Positions 32,432-41,508 of a stretch of DNA of 43,814 nt are shown piece by piece. Position 1 is the first letter of the stretch, and each line of letters opens with the position of its first letter. A program made the position numbers and the translations under genes. The stretch comes from Neisseria elongata subsp. elongata (GTDB lineage Bacteria > Pseudomonadota > Gammaproteobacteria > Burkholderiales > Neisseriaceae): assembly GCF_900113545.1 (NCBI RefSeq), contig NZ_FOPS01000014.1, positions 1 to 43,814 on the forward strand. Direction: 5' to 3'. The notes under the pieces are model-generated. The model was not told the DNA's origin. It searched no databases and saw only the letters and a list, made by a program, of their open reading frames with translations.

Positions 32432-34246
32432 CTACTGCGCTTCAGGCCTCGGGCAGCTTTCGGTGCGCGGTTTGAGTTTCTGATAGGCCTCGCAGGCTCG
32501 GTAGAGGTCGGGGTAGAGGTTTTTGAAATACGGCGAGGCGTGGATTTGCTTCGCGTAATAGTTCAGCGAAGAAGGGTAGTAGTGATAGAGTTTTTCCAGC
32601 CATTCGGCCGCTTTTTCGGTATTGCCCTCGCGGTATTCGTAGAGGGCGTATTGATAGGCGGTGGCGTAGGGGCGGTGCCGCAGAGCGCGTTTGGACGCTT
32701 CGGCCGCCCAGGGGCGGATTTCCGGGTCGAAGGGCGTGCCGCGTCGGGTCAGCGAGAGGTCGGCGTAGTAGGCCAGTAGTGGTTCGGTACGCGCGATGCG
32801 TTCCAATCCGGCAACTTTGCGGACAACTTCTTCGGCGGTGTCGGTTTTTACATGGTGGTCGAATTTCACCAAATCGTTGTAAACGAAGCCGAGTTTGACG
32901 ATGCCGCAGATGATGAGGAAGGCGGAGGCGGCGGGCAGCATGGCTTTGATGCCGTAGCCCGTCCGAATGCGGGTTTCAGACGGCGTGATGCTCATCATGA
33001 CGGCAAAGGCGGTTAGGAAATAGATGTACCACAGCGGGTATTCCAACATGCTGTGGCACAGGCTGACGGTCATCAGCGCGAGCGGCAGCATGCTTTCGGC
33101 GGAAGCAGGCCGTCTGAAATACGGCCATATCACCCACAGCGCGCCGCCGAATACCAGCAGCGTGCCGACCAGCCCCATTTCGGACAACAGCTGCAAAACG
33201 ATGTTGTGCGAATGGGTAAACAACACGCTGATGCCGTTGGGGCTGAAACCGTTGGGAAAACTGCCGGCAAGGAAGCCCTGAAGGGGATAGCTGTCCCAGC
33301 CGTGCCCCCACAGCGGCGCATCTCGGAACACGCGCCAGGCGTTGCGCCATTCGAGGTCGCGGGCGGACATGGCGAAAGAGCTGCCCTCTATCCGCTGCAA
33401 GGCGGTTTCCACCTGACTGATGCCCAGCCAGCCCAAGACGGCGTTCAGCGAAAACTGCACCGCCACCACCATGCCCAGCGCAAACAAAGTAATCAACAGC
33501 AGGCGGTTGCCTCCGCGCCCCTGCCGCCACCGCCAAAACAAGGCCAGCAGGCCGACGGCGGCCACATACAGCAAAATCGTGCGCGAATTGACCAGCCCCA
33601 TAGTACCCGACAGGAACAGCACCGCCGCCGCGCCGAGCAGGGCATGCAGGCGGCGTTGCGACCACAACCACGCCGCTGAAAGCAGGCCCCACATCAGGTA
33701 ATGCCCCAAATGATTGCGCTGGCCGAGCTGGCCGGTAATATTGTTTTTCGCCCCCAAGGCCAGATAACCCGTGAAATGGCTTGTCCAGCCCGCATACTGC
33801 ATCACCGCCACCGCCGCCTGCAGGCAGCCGCCGATCAGCAAAACCCAGGCCAGCGCGGCGGTAACCCGTTCCTGCCCCAGCGAGGCTACCCAACCCCGGC
33901 AGGCCCATGCCGCCAGCGACAGCACGACGAACGCCCAGGCCGCCATATCGCTCATGCCTAGATAATCCAGCCCCATCACCCGCGCCTGTACATGCCAAAA
34001 GGCCGCCAGCAAGAGGAAATACACCGTTCCGCGCGGCGGCAATACATTTAGACGGCCTGTGGCGAAAGTCAGCAGCACCAACAGCAGCGCGAACACCAGC
34101 GAACCGCTTTCCAAATAAAAACTGCTCAAAGGGCCGACGCGCAAAATCGATAAAAACGGCACCGCCGCAATCAGGAAAAAGGCGGACAACAGCCAAGCAA
34201 ACGCCCACGCGCCGCCCTTGTTGGTCAGGGAAAAATCATCACGCAT
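32432..34246 (-). CDS. pglL: O-oligosaccharyltransferase PglL
   Basis: Transfers lipid-linked glycans to Ser/Thr of periplasmic proteins such as pilin in Neisseria. 604 residues, the length remembered for meningococcal PglL. About 12 membrane helices, a Wzy_C domain with the large periplasmic loop (ALGAKNNITGQLGQRNHLGH; EWRNAWRVF; GWDSYPLQG) and the conserved HSHNIVLQLLSEMG at about residues 345-358, which holds the His essential in PglL. The C-terminal periplasmic part has a TPR-like run (YREGNTEKAAEWLEKLYHYY), as in DUF3366 proteins. A DUS lies in the coding region near 33107. Overlaps the upstream small membrane gene by 8 bases. Confidence 0.92.
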   Translation of the reverse strand: MRDDFSLTNKGGAWAFAWLLSAFFLIAAVPFLSILRVGPLSSFYLESGSLVFALLLVLLTFATGRLNVLPPRGTVYFLLLAAFWHVQARVMGLDYLGMSDMAAWAFVVLSLAAWACRGWVASLGQERVTAALAWVLLIGGCLQAAVAVMQYAGWTSHFTGYLALGAKNNITGQLGQRNHLGHYLMWGLLSAAWLWSQRRLHALLGAAAVLFLSGTMGLVNSRTILLYVAAVGLLALFWRWRQGRGGNRLLLITLFALGMVVAVQFSLNAVLGWLGISQVETALQRIEGSSFAMSARDLEWRNAWRVFRDAPLWGHGWDSYPLQGFLAGSFPNGFSPNGISVLFTHSHNIVLQLLSEMGLVGTLLVFGGALWVIWPYFRRPASAESMLPLALMTVSLCHSMLEYPLWYIYFLTAFAVMMSITPSETRIRTGYGIKAMLPAASAFLIICGIVKLGFVYNDLVKFDHHVKTDTAEEVVRKVAGLERIARTEPLLAYYADLSLTRRGTPFDPEIRPWAAEASKRALRHRPYATAYQYALYEYREGNTEKAAEWLEKLYHYYPSSLNYYAKQIHASPYFKNLYPDLYRACEAYQKLKPRTESCPRPEAQ

Positions 34247-34601
34247 GAGTACGCTCCCGAATCCGTTTCACATACAGCAGGCAGGAAACGAAATACAGCA
34301 AACTGAGCACCACCGCCCCCGCCGCACACCACCGTCCGGCGGGCGTATGGTCGAACAAACGCATCACCGCCTCGGCGAAATACAGCAGAATCATCATGCA
34401 CGACCACTGAAACGTATATACGCGGCCTTTCAACACCCCCGCCAGCGGCAGGCATAAGGGCAAAGCCTTCAAAGCCAGCCAGGAGCCGCCCTCGCGCAAC
34501 GGCGCGAACCACAATTCCCAGGCCAGGCACAGCGCAATCAAGGCCGACAGGCTGAACACCGCCAAACGCTGCGGCAGAAGGGCATGATTGGTTTTATCCA
34601 T
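34239..34601 (-). CDS. DUF2069-like small membrane protein
   Basis: 120 residues with four hydrophobic segments (about 13-30, 43-56, 65-83 and 91-110). LPLAGVLKGRVYTFQWSCMM and LLYFAEAVMRLFD resemble the DUF2069 family of proteobacterial membrane proteins of unknown function. It precedes pglL, overlapping by 8 bases, so the two are co-transcribed; whether it assists glycosylation is unknown. Confidence 0.75.
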   Translation of the reverse strand: MDKTNHALLPQRLAVFSLSALIALCLAWELWFAPLREGGSWLALKALPLCLPLAGVLKGRVYTFQWSCMMILLYFAEAVMRLFDHTPAGRWCAAGAVVLSLLYFVSCLLYVKRIRERTHA

Positions 34602-34899
34602 TTTTCAAATCTTTATATCCATAACGGTTGCGGACAGGCCGTCTGAAAACCCCGCCTGCTGCGTATGCCCAAACGGGGCTTCCGCAACAGGCGCGGTTGT
34701 CGCGAAAGTTAAAATGAAGCCGGCGGACGGCGGATTGCAGCCCTGCCGATGGCGGGAAAAGCATGAAACGCAGCGTCCGCAGCGAGGCGCGCATTATAGG
34801 CCAAGGCCGTCTGAAAACGAAGCATCCGCAGCGGGGCGCAGTTCGGGGTGGGCAAGGTTGCTGCGCCTTCTGCGCGGGCGCGGTTTTCAGACGGCCTGT

Positions 34900-34928
34900 T
34901 TCAATTCCCGTCATGCAGCAGGTATAAT
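34900..34928 (+). promoter_or_regulatory. Probable pcnB promoter
   Basis: TTCAAT, a 17-base spacer and a perfect TATAAT. It predicts a leader of about 215 bases before the pcnB start. Confidence 0.55.
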
Positions 34929-34959
34929 GCGGCCTATTTTCAACAAAGGCCGTCTGAAA

Positions 34960-34999
34960 CCTTTGCCGAACATTGTGTGCGCACAAGATTGGGCAAAGG
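34960..34999 (+). promoter_or_regulatory. Nested hairpin in the pcnB leader
   Basis: CCTTTGCC and GGCAAAGG form an outer 8-bp stem enclosing TTGTG, TGCG loop, CACAA as an inner stem. It lies downstream of the predicted promoter in the untranslated leader. A regulatory role is only a suggestion. Confidence 0.4.
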
Positions 35000-35150
35000 T
35001 TTTATTCGGAAAAACGACCGCGCCGCCCGTCGGCGTTCCGGCGTTTCCGGCGTATGGAAACCCCGCTTCCCGGCTTGAGCCGCGGTTTGGCCTTGCCGCC
35101 GCGTTTCCCGCCGAAGCAGTGTTTCAGACGGCCTGCTTCACGGAATCCCT

Positions 35151-36491
35151 ATGCTGAAAAAACTCTGGCGCAAAGTGGCGGGCAAACCCGCCGCCGAAGC
35201 CGTCAAAACCGTCCTGCCGTTAGAGCGGCACGGCTTTACCGCCGACCACATCAGCTTCGCCGCCGAAAAAGTCGTCTCACGCCTGCAACAGGCCGGCTAT
35301 GAAGCCTATGTGGTCGGCGGCGCAGTGCGCGACCTCCTGATCGGCGCGGAACCGAAAGACTTCGACGTCGCCACCAACGCCACGCCCGAAGAAGTCCGCG
35401 CCGTCTTCCGCCGCAGCCGCATCATCGGCCGCCGCTTCCGCATCGTCCACGTCATGGTGGGGCCCGAAACCATCGAAGTTACCACCTTCCGAGGCGGCGG
35501 CAAGGCAGTGCAGAACGAGCAGGGTCGGATTATGAAGGACAACACCTACGGCACGCTGGCCGAAGACGCGGGGCGGCGCGACTTTACCTGCAACGCCCTC
35601 TATTTCGACCCTGTGAAAGGCGAAATCATCGATTTCCACAACGGCGTCGAAGATGTCAAAGCCCGCAGGCTGGTGATGATAGGCGACCCGGCCGAACGCT
35701 ATCAGGAAGACCCCGTCCGCATCCTGCGCGCCGTTCGACTGGCGGGCAAACTCGGCTTTACGGTGGAAGAACGCACCGCCGCACCGATTGCCAAATACGC
35801 AGGCCGTCTGAAAGAAGAGCCGCCCGCCCGCCTGTTTGACGAAATCATGAAACTCCTCTTTTCAGGCTACGCCCGCCGCTGCCTCGACCAGTTTCACACA
35901 TTGGGCATAGACACCCCCATCCACCCGCTGCTCGACGCATTGCAGCAGGCATCGCGCGGCGGCAGGCCGAACATGGTAACCGCCTCCCTGAAAAGCACCG
36001 ACGAACGCCTGCGCGCCGACAAATCCGTTTCCGTCGGCTTCGTCCTCGCCGCCCTGATGTGGGAACCGCTCAACGGCTATTGGCAAAAACGCATGGAACG
36101 CGGCGAAAAAGCCGCCCCCGCCCTGACGGAAGCCATTGCCGAACTGCGCGAAACCATGGAAAAAGGCTGGGGCGTGCCGCAAAAATACGCCGCCACCATG
36201 CGCGAAATCTGGGTATTGCAGCCCCAGTTCGACAACCGCCGCGGCGCACGGCCGCACCGCCTACTGGCGCAGGCACGGTTCCGCGCCGCCTACGACTTCC
36301 TCATGCTGCGCGCCCAGCTCGGCCAAGCCGCCCGCGAACTGGCCGACTGGTGGACGACATTCCAACATGCCGACGAAACCGAACGCGCCGCCATGACCGC
36401 CGCCGCCCCGCAAAACCCGAACGAAGGCACGAAAAAACGCCGCCGCCCGCGCAAACGCAAAAAAAGCGGCAACGCCGCCGCCGAAGCCTGA
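35151..36491 (+). CDS. pcnB: Poly(A) polymerase I
   Basis: Adds 3' poly(A) tails that promote RNA decay. 446 residues. The nucleotidyltransferase domain has AYVVGGAVRDLLIGAEPKDF near residue 54, with DFDVATNA carrying the catalytic Asp pair, and RRSRIIGRRFRIVHVMVG, which distinguishes poly(A) polymerase from CCA-adding enzymes. The C-terminus is highly basic (KKRRRPRKRKK), typical of PcnB and probably RNA-binding. A DUS is read within the gene (35801-35813; GRLKEEP). The start lacks a strong ribosome site. An inverted DUS pair follows. Confidence 0.93.
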   Translation: MLKKLWRKVAGKPAAEAVKTVLPLERHGFTADHISFAAEKVVSRLQQAGYEAYVVGGAVRDLLIGAEPKDFDVATNATPEEVRAVFRRSRIIGRRFRIVHVMVGPETIEVTTFRGGGKAVQNEQGRIMKDNTYGTLAEDAGRRDFTCNALYFDPVKGEIIDFHNGVEDVKARRLVMIGDPAERYQEDPVRILRAVRLAGKLGFTVEERTAAPIAKYAGRLKEEPPARLFDEIMKLLFSGYARRCLDQFHTLGIDTPIHPLLDALQQASRGGRPNMVTASLKSTDERLRADKSVSVGFVLAALMWEPLNGYWQKRMERGEKAAPALTEAIAELRETMEKGWGVPQKYAATMREIWVLQPQFDNRRGARPHRLLAQARFRAAYDFLMLRAQLGQAARELADWWTTFQHADETERAAMTAAAPQNPNEGTKKRRRPRKRKKSGNAAAEA

Positions 36492-36507
36492 CTTCGGCCG
36501 ACAGACA

Positions 36508-36556
36508 AAGGCCGTCTGAAAACCGATTTTCCGCAAACTGTCTTTCAGACGGCCTC
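36508..36556 (+). terminator. DUS inverted-repeat terminator after pcnB
   Basis: AAAGGCCGTCTGAAAAC and TTTCAGACGGCCTC form a hairpin with a loop of about 19 bases between pcnB and fpr. Confidence 0.65.
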
Positions 36557-36600
36557 AAATACCCTTCCAACCGATTAACCTTATTTACAGGAAACCCAAA

Positions 36601-37377
36601 ATGGCAGCCTACAACATCCAAAAAGTCCTGTCCGTACACCACTGGACGGACGCCTATTTCACCTTCACCTGCACCCGCGACGAATCCCTGCGTTTTGAAA
36701 ACGGCCAGTTCGTCATGGTCGGCCTGATGGTGGACGGCAAACCGCTGATGCGCGCATACAGCGTCGCCAGCGCGAACTACGAAGAACACCTCGAATTTTT
36801 CAGCATCAAAGTGCAGGACGGCCCGCTGACCAGCCGCCTGCAACACCTCAAAGTCGGCGACGAAGTCCTCATCAGCAAAAAGCCCACCGGCACACTGGTG
36901 GCCGGCGACCTCAATCCCGGCAAACACCTCTACCTGCTTTCCACAGGTACAGGCATCGCCCCCTTCCTGGCTGTTACCAAAGACCCTGAAATCTACGACA
37001 TGTTTGAAAAAGTGATTTTGGTGCACGGCGTGCGGTACAAAAAAGATTTGGCCTATTACGACCGTTTCACCAAAGAATTGCCGAACGACGAATACCTGGG
37101 CGAAATGATCCGTGAAAAACTGATTTACTACCCCATCGTTTCCCGCGAAGACTACGAACACCACGGCCGCCTGACCGACCTGATGGAAAGCGGCAAGATG
37201 TTTGAAGACATCGGCCTGCCCAAAATCAACCCGCAGGACGACCGCGCCATGCTGTGCGGCAGTCCCGCCATGTTGAAAGACACACGCCGCGTATTGAACG
37301 ATTTCGGCCTGGTCGAATCGCCCAAAGTCGGCGTGCGCGGCGATTTCCTGATTGAACGCGCGTTCGTCGATCAATAA
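36601..37377 (+). CDS. fpr: Ferredoxin--NADP+ reductase
   Basis: FAD enzyme exchanging electrons between NADPH and ferredoxin or flavodoxin, used in iron-sulfur assembly and oxidative stress responses. 258 residues, the usual bacterial length. RAYSVASANYEEHLEF near residue 51 binds FAD, YLLSTGTGIAPFLAV near residue 117 binds NADP, and the sequence closes with GDFLIERAFVDQ, the typical C-terminal tail of subclass I bacterial enzymes. ACAGGAAACCC before ATG gives a ribosome site. Confidence 0.95.
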   Translation: MAAYNIQKVLSVHHWTDAYFTFTCTRDESLRFENGQFVMVGLMVDGKPLMRAYSVASANYEEHLEFFSIKVQDGPLTSRLQHLKVGDEVLISKKPTGTLVAGDLNPGKHLYLLSTGTGIAPFLAVTKDPEIYDMFEKVILVHGVRYKKDLAYYDRFTKELPNDEYLGEMIREKLIYYPIVSREDYEHHGRLTDLMESGKMFEDIGLPKINPQDDRAMLCGSPAMLKDTRRVLNDFGLVESPKVGVRGDFLIERAFVDQ

Positions 37378-37403
37378 GCCGCCCCAGCCTTATAGGCCGT
37401 CTG

Positions 37404-37447
37404 AAAAAAAAACACCGCCCCGAAACCGCATTCCGGCTTCGGGGCGT
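37404..37447 (-). terminator. GC-rich hairpin with U-run, leftward
   Basis: CGCCCCGAA(A)CCG and CGG(C)TTCGGGGCG form a strong stem; on the minus strand it is followed by TTTTTTTTT. It would stop leftward transcripts that pass the smc DUS terminator, and may also serve fpr from the other side. Confidence 0.7.
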
Positions 37448-37452
37448 TCGTA

Positions 37453-37554
37453 TTGCAAAAACAACGCAGACAATACTGTCAACACCACTATCATCGCAAA
37501 CACCGCGACTGGGACGATGATTACGATGATTGGGACGATTACGACGACGATTAA
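37453..37554 (+). CDS. Possible Asp/His/Trp-rich micro-ORF
   Basis: One frame after fpr reads LQKQRRQYCQHHYHRKHRDW then DDDYDDWDDYDDD to a stop. The composition is striking (a His/basic half followed by an acidic-aromatic half). The only start is TTG, without a ribosome site, so expression is doubtful; it could be a gene tail or a short tandem expansion. Confidence 0.2.
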   Translation: MQKQRRQYCQHHYHRKHRDWDDDYDDWDDYDDD

Positions 37555-37576
37555 ATCCGCAGTGTAAATATCTGAA

Positions 37577-37608
37577 AAAAGGCCGTCTGAAAGATTCAGA
37601 CGGCCTTT
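37577..37608. terminator. DUS inverted-repeat terminator after smc
   Basis: AAAAGGCCGTCTGAA and TTCAGACGGCCTTTT around a 2-3-base loop, just past the smc stop. T-runs on both strands make it bidirectional. Confidence 0.85.
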
Positions 37609-37627
37609 TGTGTGCCGGAAAACCCTG

Positions 37628-40600
37628 TCAGGCCGGTTCCGCCATTTCCAACGCCTGTTTGATGTCTACGGCGACGACGCGCGATACGCCTTTTTCCTGC
37701 ATGGTTACGCCGACGAGCTGCTCTGCCATTTCCATGGTCAGGCGGTTGTGGGAGATGTAGAGGAACTGGGTTTGCGCCGACATTTCTTTGACCAGGTTGC
37801 AGAAACGCGAGGTGTTGGCGTCGTCCAGCGGGGCGTCGACTTCGTCCAGAAGGCAGAAGGGGGCGGGATTGAGGCTGAACAGGGCGAACACGAGGCTCAT
37901 GGCGGTGAGGGCTTTTTCGCCGCCGGAGAGGAGGTGGATGGTGCTGTTTTTCTTGCCGGGCGGGCGCGCCATGATGGACACGCCGGCGGTCAGGAGGTCG
38001 TCGCCTATCATTTTGAGGGTGGCTTCGCCGCCGCCGAACAGGGTGGGGAAGAAGGTTTGGACTTTGCCGTTGACGGCATCGAAGGTTTCTTTGAAGCGCG
38101 CTTTGGTTTTGTCGTCGATTTGGGCGATGGCTTCTTCCAAAAGGGTAATGGCTGCCTGCACGTCTTCGCTCTGGCTGCGGTAGTAGCCGTCGCGTTCGCG
38201 CGCTTCTTCGAGTTCTTGCAGGGCGGCGAGGTTGACGGCGCCGAGGGCTTCGATTTGCTGGGTGAGGCTGCCGATGCTACTGTTCAATACTTTCGGCGAT
38301 TCTTTCGCCAACGCTTCGAGCGCGTCCAAATCGGCGGCGCGTTCGGTCAGGTTTTGATGGTAGCGTTTGGCGTTGATCAGGGCTTCCTGCTGCTGCAACA
38401 GGGCGGTTTGGGTGGCGGCCTGAAGCTGCGGCAGCTTGGTTTGCAGGGCTTGTACGCGGGCGTATTGCTCCCTGCCCTGCTCCTGAATCTGCGCGAGTTT
38501 TTCCTGCACGGCGATGTATTCTTCGTCCAGCGTGTGCACGGCTTCGGTCAGCTCGTCGAGCTTGATGTGCTGCTCGTCGTTTTGGAACTCGGTTTCATAG
38601 GCGAGGGCAAGCTCTTGCTGGCGTTCTTGCCAGTCCAGGGTTTGCTGTTCGAGCCGGACGATTTGCTGTTGGCAGTTTTGTTTTTGCTGGTTGAGTTTGT
38701 GGACGGCGACTTCGGCCAGCCCGTATTGGCGGTTGGCTTCCAGCAGGGCAAGCTGCGCCTGTTTCAGACGGCCTTGCTGCTCTTGGCGGCTGTGTGCGGT
38801 AGTTTGCTGCTGGTGTTCGAGTTCGGCGGCGGCTTCCTGCAAAGTAACAATGTCGTCTGAAAGCCCGTCGGACGTGTGTTGCAACACGGTCTGTTCTTCC
38901 GCCAACTGCGCCAGTTCGCGCTCGATGTGTTCGCGGCGGATTTGCCCTTGGTTGGTGCGCGCCAGAAGTTCGGCGGCGCGTTGCTGCGCTTGGCTGTATT
39001 GGCGCGTGTGCTGCTGTTGCTGCTGCATCAGGTTTTTGTGCTGCACTTCGGACGAGCGCACGGTAGCCTCCGCCTGTTTGAACGCGGCTTCGGCGGCGGA
39101 GAGTTCGGGAGCGAGGTTTTCCAGTTCGGACGCGATGCCGTCGAGGCGCGCTTTTTGGGCAATCAGGCTTTCCTGCGCGGGTTTGGCATAGAGCAGGACG
39201 CTGACTTTGTCGACCTGATGGCCTTCGGGCGTGAGCCAGATTTGGTGTGCGCCCAAATCGCTTTGATGAGCGAAGGCGTAGCTCAAATCGGGCGCGCACA
39301 ATACGCCGTCGAGCCAGTGGTGCAATGCCGTCTGAAACGGCGGCTGCGTTTGGATTTGGTTCAGCAATGCCTGTACGGGCAGGGATTTTTTGATGCCGCC
39401 GGAGAGGTCGTCTGAAAGCCATGCCGCCTGCCCTTGCGGCAACGGCGCGGGCGGGACAAAGCCGTGTGGCACGGCGCGGGCGTGCAGGCGTTCGGCCAGG
39501 ATGACGGACAAGGCGTGTTGCCACTCGGCGGGGGCGGTGATGTGTTGCCACAGTTGCGGCGCGGCGGCGTGGTCGGTTGCCTGCCAGAAGTCGGCGGTTT
39601 CCTGCTGTTGCGACAGGATTTGCGATAACGCCTGCTGCTGCGCCTGCAAGGTGATGTGTTGCTGCTTCAGGCTTTGGAAGCGGCTCGAGGCCGTCTGAAA
39701 TGCCTCGCGGGCGGCGTGTAAGGCTTCTTCGGCGGCGATGATTTGTTCTTCGTAATGCTCTTGCTGGCTTTGCAACAAGGCGGCGGCTTCCTGCGCGGCG
39801 GCGGTTTCCGCTTCGTCGGGCAGGTTCAGGGCTTGGTTTTCCTGTTTCAGACGACCTTTGCGCTCTTCGTGCTTGGCAACGGTTTGTTCGGCATGGGCAA
39901 GCTGCTGCTGTTTCAACGCCAGTTCGCGGCGGATGCGGTTTGCCTCGTCCTGCTGGGTTTGGAAGGCGGCGTTGAGCGTGGCTTGGGCTTCTTCCAATTC
40001 GGGCAGACGCTCTTCGTGTTCGGCAACCTGCATCGCCCATTCTGCCAACTCGGTTTGCTTTTCTTCGGCCTGCAACTCGTTTTCCTCAAGCTGCACGCGG
40101 ATTTGCTGCTGCTCCTGATGGATGCGCTGCATCTGCGCCTGCGCCGCCTGTTTGTCGCGTTCGATGCGTTGGTGCAGGTTTTGCTGATGGCGGATTTGTT
40201 CTTCCAAACGGGCAATCTGCTCGCGCAACACGCCGCGTTTGTTGCTCAATTCATGCACCGCCTGCTGCTGCGATTGTTCGGCGGTCTGCAAGGCGTGCAC
40301 TTCTTCATTTAACTCCTGAACCTGCGCGGCGGTTTCGTCCTGCTGCGCCTGCAAAGACTGATGCTGCGCGGTCGCCTTGTCGGCGGCGGCAAGCGATTGC
40401 TGCCATTGGGCGTAATCGAGCAAATCCTGTTGTTGGTTCAACTGCGCAGTCAGGGATTTGTAGCGTTCGGCGGTTTCCGCCTGTTTCTCCAGCTTTTCCA
40501 CCTGACGCGCCAACTCGTTCTGCAAATCGCCCAAACGCTGCAAATGCTCGCGCGTGTCTTTCAGACGACCTTCCGTCTCCTTGCGGCGTTCCTTATATTT

Positions 40601-41113
40601 GGACACACCCGCCGCCTCCTCGATATAGGCGCGCAACTCCTCCGGCCGCGCTTCGATGATGCGCGAAATCATTCCCTGCTCGATAACGGCATAACCGCGC
40701 GCGCCCACGCCCGTACCCAGAAACAAATCAGTAATGTCGCGGCGGCGCACAGTCTGATTGTTGATGAAATAAGTCGATTCACCCTGACGCGTCAACTGCC
40801 GCTTGATGCTCACCTCGGCATACTGTCCCCACGCCCCCTGCAAACTGTGGTCGCTGTTGTCAAACACCAGCTCCACCGAAGCCCTCGGCGCAGGACGGCG
40901 CGTCGCCGCACCGTTAAAAATCACGTCCTGCATACTCTCGCCGCGAAGCTGCTTAGCCGAAGCCTCGCCCAACACCCAGCGCACCGCGTCAATCACATTC
41001 GACTTGCCGCAGCCGTTCGGCCCGATAACCGCAACAAGCTGCCCCGGCACATGAATCGTGGTCGGGTCGGTAAAAGATTTGAAGCCGGAGAGTTTGATGT
41101 GGGTCAGGCGCAT
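37628..41113 (-). CDS. smc: Chromosome partition protein Smc
   Basis: Condensin-type ATPase that compacts and aligns the chromosome. 1161 residues from ATG 41113; the frame stays open farther upstream, but MRLTHIKLSGFKSFTDPTTI is the conserved N-terminus. Walker A is VIGPNGCGKSNVIDAV near residue 30, with VLGEASAKQLRGE after it. Long coiled coils rich in Gln, Glu and Ala (about 170-500 and 670-1000) flank the hinge (about 510-660). The ABC signature LSGGEKALTAMSL is near 1060 and Walker B FCLLDEVDAPLDD near 1085. Several DUS lie inside, in three dialects. No frameshift is seen. Confidence 0.96.
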   Translation of the reverse strand: MRLTHIKLSGFKSFTDPTTIHVPGQLVAVIGPNGCGKSNVIDAVRWVLGEASAKQLRGESMQDVIFNGAATRRPAPRASVELVFDNSDHSLQGAWGQYAEVSIKRQLTRQGESTYFINNQTVRRRDITDLFLGTGVGARGYAVIEQGMISRIIEARPEELRAYIEEAAGVSKYKERRKETEGRLKDTREHLQRLGDLQNELARQVEKLEKQAETAERYKSLTAQLNQQQDLLDYAQWQQSLAAADKATAQHQSLQAQQDETAAQVQELNEEVHALQTAEQSQQQAVHELSNKRGVLREQIARLEEQIRHQQNLHQRIERDKQAAQAQMQRIHQEQQQIRVQLEENELQAEEKQTELAEWAMQVAEHEERLPELEEAQATLNAAFQTQQDEANRIRRELALKQQQLAHAEQTVAKHEERKGRLKQENQALNLPDEAETAAAQEAAALLQSQQEHYEEQIIAAEEALHAAREAFQTASSRFQSLKQQHITLQAQQQALSQILSQQQETADFWQATDHAAAPQLWQHITAPAEWQHALSVILAERLHARAVPHGFVPPAPLPQGQAAWLSDDLSGGIKKSLPVQALLNQIQTQPPFQTALHHWLDGVLCAPDLSYAFAHQSDLGAHQIWLTPEGHQVDKVSVLLYAKPAQESLIAQKARLDGIASELENLAPELSAAEAAFKQAEATVRSSEVQHKNLMQQQQQHTRQYSQAQQRAAELLARTNQGQIRREHIERELAQLAEEQTVLQHTSDGLSDDIVTLQEAAAELEHQQQTTAHSRQEQQGRLKQAQLALLEANRQYGLAEVAVHKLNQQKQNCQQQIVRLEQQTLDWQERQQELALAYETEFQNDEQHIKLDELTEAVHTLDEEYIAVQEKLAQIQEQGREQYARVQALQTKLPQLQAATQTALLQQQEALINAKRYHQNLTERAADLDALEALAKESPKVLNSSIGSLTQQIEALGAVNLAALQELEEARERDGYYRSQSEDVQAAITLLEEAIAQIDDKTKARFKETFDAVNGKVQTFFPTLFGGGEATLKMIGDDLLTAGVSIMARPPGKKNSTIHLLSGGEKALTAMSLVFALFSLNPAPFCLLDEVDAPLDDANTSRFCNLVKEMSAQTQFLYISHNRLTMEMAEQLVGVTMQEKGVSRVVAVDIKQALEMAEPA

Positions 41114-41508
41114 GGGATAAGGACGGGGAGAAAAGCGGGGTATTCTAAATGAAAACAAAAAATCTGTCAGATAACAGGGATTTCGATTGTTGAGTCTGGA
41201 GGTTGAATAATATGGTAATAATATTACGAAGAATTTTGCGGAATAACCGTTTGTCTGTAATAAACTGCCGTTTAATTCCACCAAGGGTAAACGGAGTGTA
41301 AATTCGTATATCATGTAGGATAAAGTAAATCTAACTGCGCCTATTACTTTTGAGTTATGGTCAGTAGGTTGAATTTGATAATTTATTCCACTGGCGGTTG
41401 TTTTTTATTACTGCGCCATATTTGTATGGCATGATATTTTAAATTCTGTTGGTGGTTTGTCACTTAAATTTAGCAATTTAAATTGTATAAACTGGAGTTT
41501 ATGGGTGA
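41114..41508. other. AT-rich intergenic region between smc and the adhesin locus
   Basis: 395 bases with no supported gene. It contains a perfect 12-bp palindrome CAATTTAAATTG (41474-41485) followed at once by TATAAA, a candidate operator/-10 pair for the lipoprotein gene. There are no DUS in it. From here the base composition stays low in GC until about 43510. Confidence 0.55.

Larger units (their letters stand above)
34602..35150. other. DUS-rich intergenic region between divergent genes
   Basis: 549 bases without a supported gene. It carries DUS at about 34635, 34804, 34884, 34946 and 35122, of which 34804 (plus) and 34884 (minus) form a distant inverted pair. The right part holds the pcnB promoter and a leader hairpin. 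The left part must hold the promoter of the small membrane gene, which is not evident. Confidence 0.6.

Noticed and set aside
41114-41314. Upstream extension of smc
   Set aside because: 67 extra residues without similarity precede the invariant Smc N-terminus MRLTHIKLSGFKSF.
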